NCBI GenBank assembly: GCA_052390275.1
Contig: JBQTHD010000022.1
Span: 1 to 64,000 of the forward strand
Origin: JBQTHD01 sp052390275
GTDB taxonomy: Bacteria > Actinomycetota > Acidimicrobiia > Acidimicrobiales > AC-14
Length of the DNA stretch: 64,000 bases
Direction of reading: 5' to 3'
This document shows positions 22,704 through 30,416 of this stretch, piece after piece (positions within the stretch are counted from its first letter, which is position 1; each line of letters begins with the position of its first letter). The translations under genes were made by a program, and so were the position numbers. The notes under the pieces are model-generated. The model saw only the letters and a list, made by a program, of their open reading frames with translations, had not been told where the DNA came from and searched no databases.

Positions 22704-23190
22704 GCAGGGCCGGCTCCACCATGGGCTCCAGAGGGACGGCGTACGGGAGGAAGCGAACCTTCATGTCCCGCTCGGCCTTGACGGTACGAACCCGCAGAAG
22801 CAGGGCGACGTAACCACCGAGAGCCATGTCGGCTAGCAGATGCATGAACACCAGGCTCAGGTTGAATCCGCTGAGAACCATGAGCAGAAGCGTCACCCCG
22901 GCCGTGGCCGCTAAACCGCCAAGTACCTTGCGCCGCCGCTCCAGGGTGCGGCTGCTGACCGCCCGGTTGCGGGTGGATGTGCCCTGGGCCCGGGGATGGC
23001 CCGTGCGCGCCGATGAGGACGGCCCCCCTGATCGCCCGGACCTTGCGTTGGTTCGATCCAATCCCGCCAGTTGGCGGTGGAAGGCGCTGATGGAGTCGCC
23101 AGGGCGACCTTCAGCCCGAGCCCGGATCATCGGTGGAATTAGTACCGCGGCCCATATGAGGCCAAGCACCACAAGTGCCAAGGTGGTCAC
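22681..23190 (-). CDS. Two- to three-helix membrane protein of the Rv0996-like neighbourhood
   Basis: A 169-residue membrane protein. An N-terminal helix (TLALVVLGLIWAAVLIPPMI) is followed by a basic Ser/Arg/Pro-rich cytoplasmic loop (about residues 25-88), two closely spaced helices (VLGGLAATAGVTLLLMVL and LVFMHLLADMALGGYVALLL) and a short tail with VRFLPYAVP. I do not know its function. Mycobacteria carry a comparable membrane protein close to moeA and galU, so position is the main clue. The GTG start has GGAGG-like sequence upstream. Confidence 0.65.
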   Translation of the reverse strand: MTTLALVVLGLIWAAVLIPPMIRARAEGRPGDSISAFHRQLAGLDRTNARSGRSGGPSSSARTGHPRAQGTSTRNRAVSSRTLERRRKVLGGLAATAGVTLLLMVLSGFNLSLVFMHLLADMALGGYVALLLRVRTVKAERDMKVRFLPYAVPLEPMVEPALLGRPANY

Positions 23191-23386
23191 GCTCCTCGAC
23201 CTTCCTTTTCCCTCGGGGACGGTACTGCGCCTGCTCGGCGGAATCGCGGATACCCGGGATCAGCCTGGCGCCGGTGACTTCCTATCAGCCGCCCGCGAGC
23301 CCAGGCAACCCCGTCCGGCGGTCGCCGGCCTCCCAGGCAACCCGGTCCGGCTGTCCCCGGCGACCAAGCCCGGGCCGAAGTGGCCA
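23191..23386. other. Gap between moaC and the membrane-protein gene
   Basis: About 196 nt with Pro-, Gly- and Arg-coding codon noise in all frames; no gene, clear hairpin or promoter recognised. Confidence 0.3.
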
Positions 23387-23875
23387 CTAAACCGGTTCGG
23401 GGGCCGCCCGCCGGTAGGTCCCGGAGCGGCCACCGGTCTTTTCCCACAGGGCCAACTCACCAATGACCATGGCGGGATCCACCGACTTGCACATGTCGTA
23501 GATGCACAGGGCTGCCACCGCGCAGGCGGTCAGGGCTTCCATCTCCACCCCGGTGCGGTCCACGGTGTCCACCTGAGCCTCCACGTCGACGTGATCGTCA
23601 CCGATGGTGAAGTTGACGAACACCGAACCCACCAGCAGGGGGTGACAAAGCGGGATCAACGATGAGGTGGCCTTGGCCGCCTGGATTCCCGCCACCCGGG
23701 CCACGGCCAGAACGTCGCCCTTGCTGATGGCATTGGTGGCCACCGCCGAGGCGGTTTCGGTGGTCATGGTCACCCGGCATCGGGCCCGGGCCCGCCGGTG
23801 GGTGGCCTCCTTGGGTGTCACGTCGACCATTCGGGCCCGACCCATGGGGTCGAGGTGGGTGAGGCCACGATCCAT
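23387..23875 (-). CDS. moaC: Cyclic pyranopterin monophosphate synthase
   Basis: Converts the MoaA product, 3',8-cyclo-GTP, to cyclic pyranopterin monophosphate, the first stable molybdenum-cofactor intermediate. The 162-residue protein shows MVDVTPKEATHRRARA, KGDVLAVARVAGIQAAKATSSLIPLCHPL and GVEMEALTACAVAALCIYDMCK, including the conserved Lys/His/Asp active-site residues. A much longer open frame overlaps moaA; the ATG at 23875 is chosen because it gives the standard N-terminus and leaves a 29-nt gap after moaA. A GTG directly in front of it is the alternative. Confidence 0.95.
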   Translation of the reverse strand: MDRGLTHLDPMGRARMVDVTPKEATHRRARARCRVTMTTETASAVATNAISKGDVLAVARVAGIQAAKATSSLIPLCHPLLVGSVFVNFTIGDDHVDVEAQVDTVDRTGVEMEALTACAVAALCIYDMCKSVDPAMVIGELALWEKTGGRSGTYRRAAPEPV

Positions 23876-23904
23876 CACCCGGCGAACTCTAACGGGGGAG
23901 GAAC

Positions 23905-24972
23905 TCACCCACCGATCTGGCTCATGGTCCGGGTCGGAGGGACGAAATCCGGCCCGCCGATCCCATGGCCGGCGCGCTTGGCCGCCACCTCGTCGGCCAT
24001 TGCCCGGGCCAGGTGGTCGTCGCTTCCGCCGCCCCGCAGAATGGCCCGAAGGTCGCACTCGTCGTGGCTGAAGAGGCAGTTTCGAAACATTCCCTCGGCG
24101 GTGAGGCGGATCCGGTCGCAGTTGGCGCAGAAGTTGTTGGTGACGCTCGCCACAACACCGATCTCGCCACCGCCGGGAGCAAATCCAGCATCGGTGTACC
24201 GGTAGCGTTCCGCGGGTGCCGCCCCTCGGCCGGCCATCCTCTCCAGGGGCCATTGGGCCTCGATGGTGGCGACGATCTCCTGGGCCGAGACCACGTCGCC
24301 TTGGACCCAGGCCCGGTCTGCGTCCAGGGGCATGAACTCGATAAAGCGCATCACCACGCCGGTCCGGCGGCCGAAACCGGCCAGGTCGACGATCTCGTCG
24401 TCATTCACCCCGCGCATGAGAACCGCGTTGACCTTGACCGGCGACAAACCGGCGTCCACGGCCGCCTCTATTCCCTCGATCACCTGGGGGAGCAGGTCTC
24501 GCCGGGTCAGGTCGGCGAACCGGTCCCGCCGCAGCGAGTCACAGGAGATGTTGATCCGCCGCAGGCCGGCCCGGGCCAGGTCCCCGGCCAGCAACCGCAG
24601 AGAAACTCCATTGGTGGTCATGGACAGGTCGGTGCCCAGCCGGGCCAGCCGGGCCACCAGTTCGGCCAGATCGGCTCTTACCGTGGGCTCCCCCCCGGTC
24701 AGGCGGATGGAGCGGACGCCGAACCGGTCCACACAGACCCGAGCGACCCGTTCGATCTCTTCGAAACTGAGAAGGTCGGCCCGGTCCAACCACGAAAGAC
24801 CCTCGGCCGGCATGCAGTAGCGGCATCGCATGTTGCACCGATCAGTAATCGAGATACGAAGGTCGTGCGCGACCCGCCCGAACCCGTCGATCAACTCCGC
24901 CCGCGGTGTGGGTTTGAGTTCCGTCGAGGCGGCGGCCGCCCCCGGTATCCGGGCCACGCCGGGCTCCGTCAT
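23905..24972 (-). CDS. moaA: GTP 3',8-cyclase (radical SAM)
   Basis: Radical-SAM enzyme that rearranges GTP in the first step of molybdenum-cofactor synthesis. The N-terminal cluster motif is CNMRCRYC (CxxxCxxC, about residue 47) followed by LTGGEPTVR. The second iron-sulphur cluster that binds GTP uses NNFCANCDRIRLTAEGMFRNCLF. The C-terminus ends in the required Gly-Gly (SQIGG). The ATG at 24972 is chosen over a GTG two codons earlier because it overlaps the moeA stop as ATGA, implying coupling. Length of 355 residues is typical. Confidence 0.96.
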   Translation of the reverse strand: MTEPGVARIPGAAAASTELKPTPRAELIDGFGRVAHDLRISITDRCNMRCRYCMPAEGLSWLDRADLLSFEEIERVARVCVDRFGVRSIRLTGGEPTVRADLAELVARLARLGTDLSMTTNGVSLRLLAGDLARAGLRRINISCDSLRRDRFADLTRRDLLPQVIEGIEAAVDAGLSPVKVNAVLMRGVNDDEIVDLAGFGRRTGVVMRFIEFMPLDADRAWVQGDVVSAQEIVATIEAQWPLERMAGRGAAPAERYRYTDAGFAPGGGEIGVVASVTNNFCANCDRIRLTAEGMFRNCLFSHDECDLRAILRGGGSDDHLARAMADEVAAKRAGHGIGGPDFVPPTRTMSQIGG

Positions 24973-26189
24973 CGCCACAGGCTACCGATGATGATCACCT
25001 CAACCCGCCCGCCGGCCTCGATGCCATCGCCGTCGGGTACCAGCGCCAACCCGGAGGCGCCGGCCACCGAGGCAAGCATGTGCGAGCCTCGGCCCGAGAT
25101 GGCCTCGGCCACCAGATTTCCGTGCTCGTCGTTGGTCAGATGGGACGGGACGAGGTGAAGCTTGCCGTCCCGCTGGCGGGCAACCGAGGTGGCCAGGCGG
25201 GCCTGGGCCATGAGGTGGCGGTGAGGTAGGCCGGCCATGGCCCTCAGCGCCGGAGCCACGAACATCCAGAACGACACCATCACCGAGACCGGATTTCCGG
25301 GCAGAGCGAACACCGGAACCTCGTTGATGAGGCCGAAAGCCAAAGGCTTGGCCGGCTTGATTGCCGCCTGCCACCAGCGCACCGGCCCGAGGGCGCCCAG
25401 GACGTCACAGAGATGGTCGAAGTCCCCGACGCTGACCCCACCGGTCGTGACCAGCGCATGGCACCGGGTGGCGCCCCCGGCCAGAGCGGCCGACAGGCGC
25501 CCCGGGTCGTCCCCCACGGTTCCCAAATCGACAGTTTCGCCGCCGGTGCCGGCCAGCAGCCCGGCCAGAAGCGGCCGGTTGGAGTCGCGGATCTGACCGG
25601 GCCCCGGTGGAACTGGTCCAGAAACGAGTTCGTCTCCGGTGGACATGATCCCCACCCGGGGACGGGGGATGGTTCCGACGGTTTCAATCCCCAGGCTGGC
25701 CAGGACCCCCAGATGGGCCGGAGTCAACTCGACGCCAGGGAAGATGGCCGTTGAGCCCGCCACCAGGTCACTGCCAGCGGTCCTGATGTGCTGGCCGTCG
25801 GCGGCGGGGCTGAGAATCCTGACGCGCTCGCCGTCAGCGCTGGGTGACGAACGCTCGATCATTACGACCGCGTCGGCCCCGGGTGGCAGCGGAGCACCGG
25901 TCATGATCCTCATGGCCTGCCCCGGGCCGATCCTGCCGGTGGGGGTCGAACCGGCAGCAACCAGGCCCACCACCTCCAGGTCAACCGGTGCTGACGCGGT
26001 GTCGACGAACCGAAGGGCGAAGCCGTCCATCGCCGAGTTGGCGAAGGGCGGCACGTTCTCCTGGGCCACGACCGGTTCAGCCAGGGCCAGGCCCAGGGCG
26101 TCCGCCACCGCCACCTCGGTTGGCCCGAGCCGAGGGCAGGCGTCGACGATCAGGGACTGGATGATCTGAAAAGGGCTCAGTTCAGCCAT
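24969..26189 (-). CDS. moeA: Molybdopterin molybdotransferase
   Basis: Inserts molybdate into adenylylated molybdopterin, releasing AMP. MoeA domain order is clear: N-terminal EVAVADALGLALAEPVVA and PPFANSAMDGFALR, the domain II segment (GTPTGRIGPGQAMRIMTGAPLPPGADAVVMIE), the MogA-like domain (RVGIMSTGDELVSGPVPPGPGQIRDSN and TTGGVSVGDFDHL) and the C-terminal beta barrel. The 406-residue length is standard. It is upstream of moaA-moaC in a minus-strand operon and 42 nt downstream of galU. Confidence 0.96.
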   Translation of the reverse strand: MAELSPFQIIQSLIVDACPRLGPTEVAVADALGLALAEPVVAQENVPPFANSAMDGFALRFVDTASAPVDLEVVGLVAAGSTPTGRIGPGQAMRIMTGAPLPPGADAVVMIERSSPSADGERVRILSPAADGQHIRTAGSDLVAGSTAIFPGVELTPAHLGVLASLGIETVGTIPRPRVGIMSTGDELVSGPVPPGPGQIRDSNRPLLAGLLAGTGGETVDLGTVGDDPGRLSAALAGGATRCHALVTTGGVSVGDFDHLCDVLGALGPVRWWQAAIKPAKPLAFGLINEVPVFALPGNPVSVMVSFWMFVAPALRAMAGLPHRHLMAQARLATSVARQRDGKLHLVPSHLTNDEHGNLVAEAISGRGSHMLASVAGASGLALVPDGDGIEAGGRVEVIIIGSLWR

Positions 26190-26231
26190 GAAAGTTCCCG
26201 GTGGGCGCTGGGTGGGACCCCGCCGGGAGGA

Positions 26232-27119
26232 TCAGTCCAGGCGGCCACTGCGGGCAAGATCGGCCAGGAAAGCCCGAAAGGCGGGGCCCAGGTCGTCTCG
26301 TTCGATGGCCAGTTCCACCGTGGCCCGCAGGTAGTCGAGTTTGTCGCCGATGTCGTAGCGGCCATCAACGAAGACATGGGCGTGAACGGCTTCGGAATCG
26401 AGGAGCAGAGCGATGGCATCGGTGAGTTGGATCTCTCCCCCCACGCCCGGGTCCACCTTCTCGATGGCGTCGAAGATGGCAGGCGTGAACACGTAGCGGC
26501 CCATTACCGCCAGGTCTGACGGAGCCTGATCAGGGGTGGGCTTTTCCACGATCCCCACGACCCTGACCAGGTTGGAGGACACCTCCCGCGCATCGATGCA
26601 TCCGTAGGCGCCCGTCTCGCTGGGCGGTACCGGTTTGGCCGCGAGGACGGTGGCCCCGGTCCGCCGGTGAACATCGAGCATTTCGAGGAGCACCGTGGAG
26701 TCCCGGTGCATGATGTCGTCGGCGAGGAGAACCACGAAGGGTTCGTTGCCAACGTGCTGGCGGGCCACGCCCACCGCGTGGCCCAGACCGCGTGGGTCGC
26801 CCTGGCGGACGTAGTGGATGTCGGCCATCTCGGCAATGGCTCGCATCTCCGCCACCAGGTCGTGCTTGCCGCCGGCATCGAGGTAGTGCTCCAGTTCGAA
26901 GGAACGGTCGAAATGGTTCTCGACCGCCCGCTTGCCTCGACCGGTGATGATGAGGACGTCACGAATCCCGGCGCTGACGGCCTCCTCGACCACATGTTGG
27001 ATGGCCGGCTTGTCCACGATCGGGAGCATCTCTTTGGGCTGAGCCTTGGTGGCGGGAAGGAACCGGGTCCCCAGCCCGGCGGCGGGGATCACCGCCTTGC
27101 GCACAAGCGGATAGCTCAT
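26232..27119 (-). CDS. galU: UTP-glucose-1-phosphate uridylyltransferase
   Basis: Makes UDP-glucose from UTP and glucose 1-phosphate for cell-envelope polysaccharides. The nucleotide-binding loop AVIPAAGLGTRFLPATKAQPKEMLPIVDKPAIQ, FVVLLADDIMH, GRYVFTPAIFDAIE and GGEIQLTDAIALLL identify the GalU family. The C-terminal sugar-binding Lys region is present (GRYDIGDKLDYLRA). The 295-residue size is normal. Its ATG overlaps the stop of the diguanylate cyclase gene (ATGA), so the second-messenger enzyme and this precursor enzyme are made from one message. moeA follows after 42 nt, as in mycobacteria. Confidence 0.96.
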   Translation of the reverse strand: MSYPLVRKAVIPAAGLGTRFLPATKAQPKEMLPIVDKPAIQHVVEEAVSAGIRDVLIITGRGKRAVENHFDRSFELEHYLDAGGKHDLVAEMRAIAEMADIHYVRQGDPRGLGHAVGVARQHVGNEPFVVLLADDIMHRDSTVLLEMLDVHRRTGATVLAAKPVPPSETGAYGCIDAREVSSNLVRVVGIVEKPTPDQAPSDLAVMGRYVFTPAIFDAIEKVDPGVGGEIQLTDAIALLLDSEAVHAHVFVDGRYDIGDKLDYLRATVELAIERDDLGPAFRAFLADLARSGRLD

Positions 27120-28162
27120 GAGATCCGTTCTATCCCATCGTCGGTTCGTCGACGACGAGGGGCCGGCGGGCCGGATCGGTTGTCGGCTCGGGCCACGCCG
27201 GGCTCCACTCGGTTCCCGCCGGCAGACTTGGCCCGGTAGAGGGCCTGGTCGGCCAGGGACAGGAGATCGGCTGTGGACTGGGCCTGGTCGGGAAAGGTGC
27301 CGACACCCACGGAGATGGTGGTCATGACCCGACGGGCATCGTCATCTGGAGGTTTCACCCGAGGCGCTCTCACAACCAGCGACTTGGGCCCCAGAGTCTT
27401 AGCCTTGGCGGTTGCCGTTCCAGGGGGCGTGGCGCTCGGAGCTTCAAGAACCGATTCGCAACCGAGGGGAAAGCCCTCGCCGGCAACGGCCCGGCGAACC
27501 TTGTCGGCCAGGCGGAGGGCTCCACCCGGACCGGTACGGGGAAGGACCAGAGTGATCTCGTCGCCACCGTATCGAAAGACCAGGTCGACCTCGCGGGTGC
27601 AGTCAAGGATCCGTTGCGCGATCCCCACCAGGACCTCATCGCCGGCCCGGTGGCCGTGGAGGTCGTTTATGGCCTTGAACCCGTCGACATCGCAGAACAA
27701 CACCGAAAAGGGTTCGGAGAACCGGGCCGAACGGGCCGCCTCGGCTTTGAGAGCCACGTCCAGATGCCGTCGATTCCACAACCCGGTCAGCGGGTCGGTG
27801 AGGATGAGCTTCTCGGTTCGGTCCCAATCCTCGGTGACCCGTTGGGCCGCCCCGATTGCCACCTCGGCCCGGTTCACCAGTTCCGCCAGCCGATCCAGAT
27901 CCAGCGGGATCGAATCGAGCGAACCCAGATCCGGTGCTGCTGAATCTCGCTTGAGCGAATCTCCAGGCAATTCGGTTCTCCGCGTAACCGGCCCCCCAAC
28001 GGACTCCGCTCCAGCGCCGGCCGCCGGCGCTTCCAGAGCCTGGCGGAAGGACTCGGCTGCGGCCACCATCCGCCGGATGATCTCCTCGGAGTCAGGGTCG
28101 AGTCCGCGCCCGCCCGCGGCCGAGGTGGGGAATCGTCGCCGGTCGCCTCGGGGGTTGCTCAC
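27116..28162 (-). CDS. GGDEF-domain diguanylate cyclase with GGDEI signature
   Basis: Makes cyclic di-GMP from two GTP. The N-terminal 115 residues are helical, with no membrane segment. The GGDEF domain runs from DPLTGLWNRRHLDVAL through DVDGFKAINDLHGHRAGDEVL to the active site RYGGDEITLVLP; the last residue is Ile instead of Phe, a tolerated variant. Five residues upstream lies REVD, an intact RxxD inhibitory site for product feedback. A roughly 40-residue Pro/Ala/Lys-rich insertion separates the last two core strands before TISVGVGTFPDQAQS. The GTG start has TAGCAT 9 nt upstream, so the operon is probably leaderless. Confidence 0.9.
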   Translation of the reverse strand: MSNPRGDRRRFPTSAAGGRGLDPDSEEIIRRMVAAAESFRQALEAPAAGAGAESVGGPVTRRTELPGDSLKRDSAAPDLGSLDSIPLDLDRLAELVNRAEVAIGAAQRVTEDWDRTEKLILTDPLTGLWNRRHLDVALKAEAARSARFSEPFSVLFCDVDGFKAINDLHGHRAGDEVLVGIAQRILDCTREVDLVFRYGGDEITLVLPRTGPGGALRLADKVRRAVAGEGFPLGCESVLEAPSATPPGTATAKAKTLGPKSLVVRAPRVKPPDDDARRVMTTISVGVGTFPDQAQSTADLLSLADQALYRAKSAGGNRVEPGVARADNRSGPPAPRRRRTDDGIERIS

Positions 28163-28171
28163 AGGAGGCGC

Positions 28172-28177
28172 ATGCTA
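28172..28177 (-). promoter_or_regulatory. -10 element of the cyclase-galU-moeA-moaA-moaC operon
   Basis: TAGCAT on the minus strand, 9 nt before the GTG at 28162. With the opposite TAGTAT of fmdB it forms a compact divergent promoter pair inside 55 nt. Confidence 0.5.
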
Positions 28178-28204
28178 CGAGCGGGTTAGATCCGCCGCCC
28201 CCCG

Positions 28205-28210
28205 TAGTAT
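28205..28210 (+). promoter_or_regulatory. -10 element for leaderless fmdB-like gene
   Basis: TAGTAT lies 7 nt before the ATG at 28218 and there is no Shine-Dalgarno sequence; it faces away from the cyclase operon promoter. Confidence 0.5.
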
Positions 28211-28217
28211 GCGGCTC

Positions 28218-28691
28218 ATGCCGAAGTACGAATACATGTGCCGCGCCTGTGGCGAGAGCTTGGAGGTGGTTCAGGCCTTCACCGACGACTCCCTGACCGA
28301 CTGCCCGGTCTGTGGGGGAGCGCTGCGCAAAGTCTTCGGAACGGTGGGAATCGTGCTCAAGGGCAGTGGCTTCTACCGCAACGACAGTCGGAGTTCGCGC
28401 CCGGGGACAACCAAGTCATCGGGATCCACCGGGTCGGAGTCGGGTTCGGACTCGTCCTCCCGATCAGAATCATCCTCCGGGTCAGGCTCGTCTTCGGGTT
28501 CGGATTCCCCTGCGGGTGCCGATTCTTCGGGTAGGGCTGGATCGACACCGACCAAGTCCGATTCGGCCGGATCTTCGGGTTCGTCCAATGGAGGGGGCAG
28601 TTCCGGTTCTTCCGGTCGAGATGGATCCGCAGGTTCCAACGCGCCAGGACCTCGGACGACCAAGCCGGCCGCCTCCAGCGCGACCAAATGA
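28218..28691 (+). CDS. FmdB-family zinc-ribbon protein with serine-rich tail
   Basis: The N-terminal 55 residues are a FmdB-type zinc ribbon: MPKYEYMCRACGESLEVVQ and DCPVCGGALRKVFGTVGIVLKGSGFYRND, with two CxxC pairs and the FKGxGFY-like end. Family members are small proteins first described as regulators of formamidase/amidase genes; most have unknown roles. Residues about 60-157 are a Ser/Gly/Thr/Ser-Asp low-complexity tail with many SGS repeats, far longer than typical tails and likely disordered. The ATG at 28218 has a -10 element 7 nt upstream; an ATG three codons earlier is less likely. Confidence 0.85.
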   Translation: MPKYEYMCRACGESLEVVQAFTDDSLTDCPVCGGALRKVFGTVGIVLKGSGFYRNDSRSSRPGTTKSSGSTGSESGSDSSSRSESSSGSGSSSGSDSPAGADSSGRAGSTPTKSDSAGSSGSSNGGGSSGSSGRDGSAGSNAPGPRTTKPAASSATK

Positions 28692-28725
28692 TCCTTGGAT
28701 TCGCGCCCTGGAGCGTCGCTTGATC

Positions 28726-29571
28726 ATGGGGCCGATTCATCAACAGGCCCCTCCACCTGCACCCAGAGCGGAGATCGGAATCTTCGGAGGGACAGGCTTC
28801 TATGAGTTCCTGGAGTCCTCCGGAGCAGCCGAGGCCGTGGAGGTAGACACCCCCTTCGGCCCGCCTTCGGCCCCGGTGATGCTGGGAACACTGGGGGGAC
28901 GGAGGGTCGCATTCATGGCTCGCCACGGCCTCCGGCACGAGGTTCCGGCCCACCGGGTCAACTACCGGGCCAACCTTTGGGCTCTCCATGAAGTCGGAGT
29001 CACCCGGGTGCTGGCACCGTGTTCCGTGGGATCACTAAGGCGCGAGCTCGAGCCGGGTGACTTCGTCATCTGCGATCAGATCGTCGATCGCACCCGCGGT
29101 CGAGTTGACACCTACTTCGACGGTCCCACCCTGGCGCACGTCTCCTTCGCCGATCCCTACTGCTCGGAGATGCGGGCCTCCTTGATCGAGGCCGCGGCCT
29201 TGGCCGACGTCAAGGCGCACCCGGCCGGGACCGTCGTGGTTATCGGCGGGCCCCGGTTCTCGAGCCGGGCCGAGTCCCGTTGGTTCGCGGACAGCGGTTG
29301 GGACGTGGTCAACATGACGCAATATCCCGAAGCGGTGCTCGCCCGTGAGCTCAACCTTTGCTTCGGTGGGATTGCTCTGGTCACCGACTACGACGCTGGG
29401 GTAGCCGGCGACGGGGGTTCGGCGGTGACAATGGCCGAGGTCCTGGCGGTGCTGGCCGACAATGTGGCCCGGGTCCAGCGGGTACTCATCGAAGCCATCG
29501 CCCTGATTCCCGAAAAGGCCGGGTGCGAATGCGGCCGCTCCGGTCCTGGCGCCGGCGCCATCACCCGGTAA
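28726..29571 (+). CDS. mtnP: S-methyl-5'-thioadenosine phosphorylase
   Basis: Cleaves methylthioadenosine with phosphate to adenine and methylthioribose 1-phosphate, salvaging the polyamine/SAM by-product. IGIFGGTGFYEFL carries the phosphate-binding GGTG loop, MARHGLRHEVPAHRVNYRANLWAL contributes phosphate/ribose residues, and RFSSRAESRWFADSGWDVVNMTQYPEAVLARE is the family core. The base-binding loop reads VTDYDAG with two Asp, as in adenine-specific MTA phosphorylases and not Asn as in hypoxanthine/guanine enzymes. The start at 28726 leaves an 15-residue Pro-rich lead before AEIGIFGG; a TTG two codons earlier is possible. Confidence 0.92.
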   Translation: MGPIHQQAPPPAPRAEIGIFGGTGFYEFLESSGAAEAVEVDTPFGPPSAPVMLGTLGGRRVAFMARHGLRHEVPAHRVNYRANLWALHEVGVTRVLAPCSVGSLRRELEPGDFVICDQIVDRTRGRVDTYFDGPTLAHVSFADPYCSEMRASLIEAAALADVKAHPAGTVVVIGGPRFSSRAESRWFADSGWDVVNMTQYPEAVLARELNLCFGGIALVTDYDAGVAGDGGSAVTMAEVLAVLADNVARVQRVLIEAIALIPEKAGCECGRSGPGAGAITR

Positions 29572-29645
29572 GGTGGGCACCACTTCCTCCTCTAGATAAG
29601 TCGGCGACGGCTGTTGGCCGCCCCGCCAGTTTCGAGGAGGTAGCC

Positions 29646-30416
29646 GTGGACCTCGTCCGCCGCTTGCTCAGCAGCCCTACCGTCGCCTGGTCCCTCATCG
29701 GGCTTCTCGGGGCGATGACCGCTCTGACCGTGGGCAAAGGTTTGGCCGACTCTCGCGCGACGGCGACCCGCTTCGGTCCGCCCCGGGCGGTGGTGGTTCT
29801 CACCCGGGACCTCCCAGCGGGCCACACCGTATCGGCCGGGGACGTGGAGACGATCGAGGTGCCGGGCGCGGCGGTGGCCGCCTCGGCCATGTCCGATCCG
29901 AGACTTGCTCTGGGTCGGACCACAGCGGTCCGGCTGGTAAAGGGGATGCCCCTGGCCGATCAGCAACTGGATCCGCCGGGCGGGTTATCGTCAGTTTTGG
30001 CAGACGGCCTGCGTGCGGTGGCAATCGGGCTGGACGTTGCCGCTCCCCGGCTGGGTCGGGGCGACCATGTGGATGTGATCGCGGCAGTCGGAGAGGGCCG
30101 AGCGCTGGTTCTGGCCCCGGCGGTGGCGGTACTGGAGGTGACACCGCCGGCTCCCGACCCGGCGGAATCCGTGACCGTGGCGGTGTCTGCGGCCCAGGCG
30201 GTGGCCATCGCTGGCGCGGTGCGCGAAGCTCAGGTCTCCGTCGCCCTGACCGCCCGTCCCCCGGGAACCCGGTCTTCGAACGTCGAGAATGAGACCACCA
30301 ATCTCGGGGCTTCGGCCGAACCCCGGTCCCCCGCCTACCCCGGGGGCACTACTGACCAGCGGAGCGCCACAGGTATATGGCCAGCACCCCGAAGCCGGCA
30401 ACCAATCGGTAGATGA
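29646..30416 (+). CDS. SAF-domain (CpaB/RcpC-like) membrane-anchored protein
   Basis: A 256-residue protein with one N-terminal membrane helix (TVAWSLIGLLGAMTALTVG) and an SAF domain (about residues 42-105: RAVVVLTRDLPAGHTVSAGDVETIEVP, GRTTAVRLVKGMPL). The following part (LRAVAIGLDVAAPRLGRGDHVDVIAAVG, ALVLAPAVAVLEV, SAAQAVAIAGAVREAQVSVAL) matches Flp pilus assembly CpaB/RcpC, which helps secrete or stabilise Flp pili. No other tad/flp gene is in the window, so the pilus role is uncertain. The last 68 nt overlap the convergent uppP gene. GAGGAGG precedes the GTG start. Confidence 0.8.
   Translation: MDLVRRLLSSPTVAWSLIGLLGAMTALTVGKGLADSRATATRFGPPRAVVVLTRDLPAGHTVSAGDVETIEVPGAAVAASAMSDPRLALGRTTAVRLVKGMPLADQQLDPPGGLSSVLADGLRAVAIGLDVAAPRLGRGDHVDVIAAVGEGRALVLAPAVAVLEVTPPAPDPAESVTVAVSAAQAVAIAGAVREAQVSVALTARPPGTRSSNVENETTNLGASAEPRSPAYPGGTTDQRSATGIWPAPRSRQPIGR

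Noticed and set aside
24979..24984. TAGCCT on the minus strand 6 nt before the moaA ATG, looking like a leaderless promoter
   Set aside because: It lies inside the 3' end of moeA, whose stop overlaps the moaA start as ATGA; operon coupling explains the start better.
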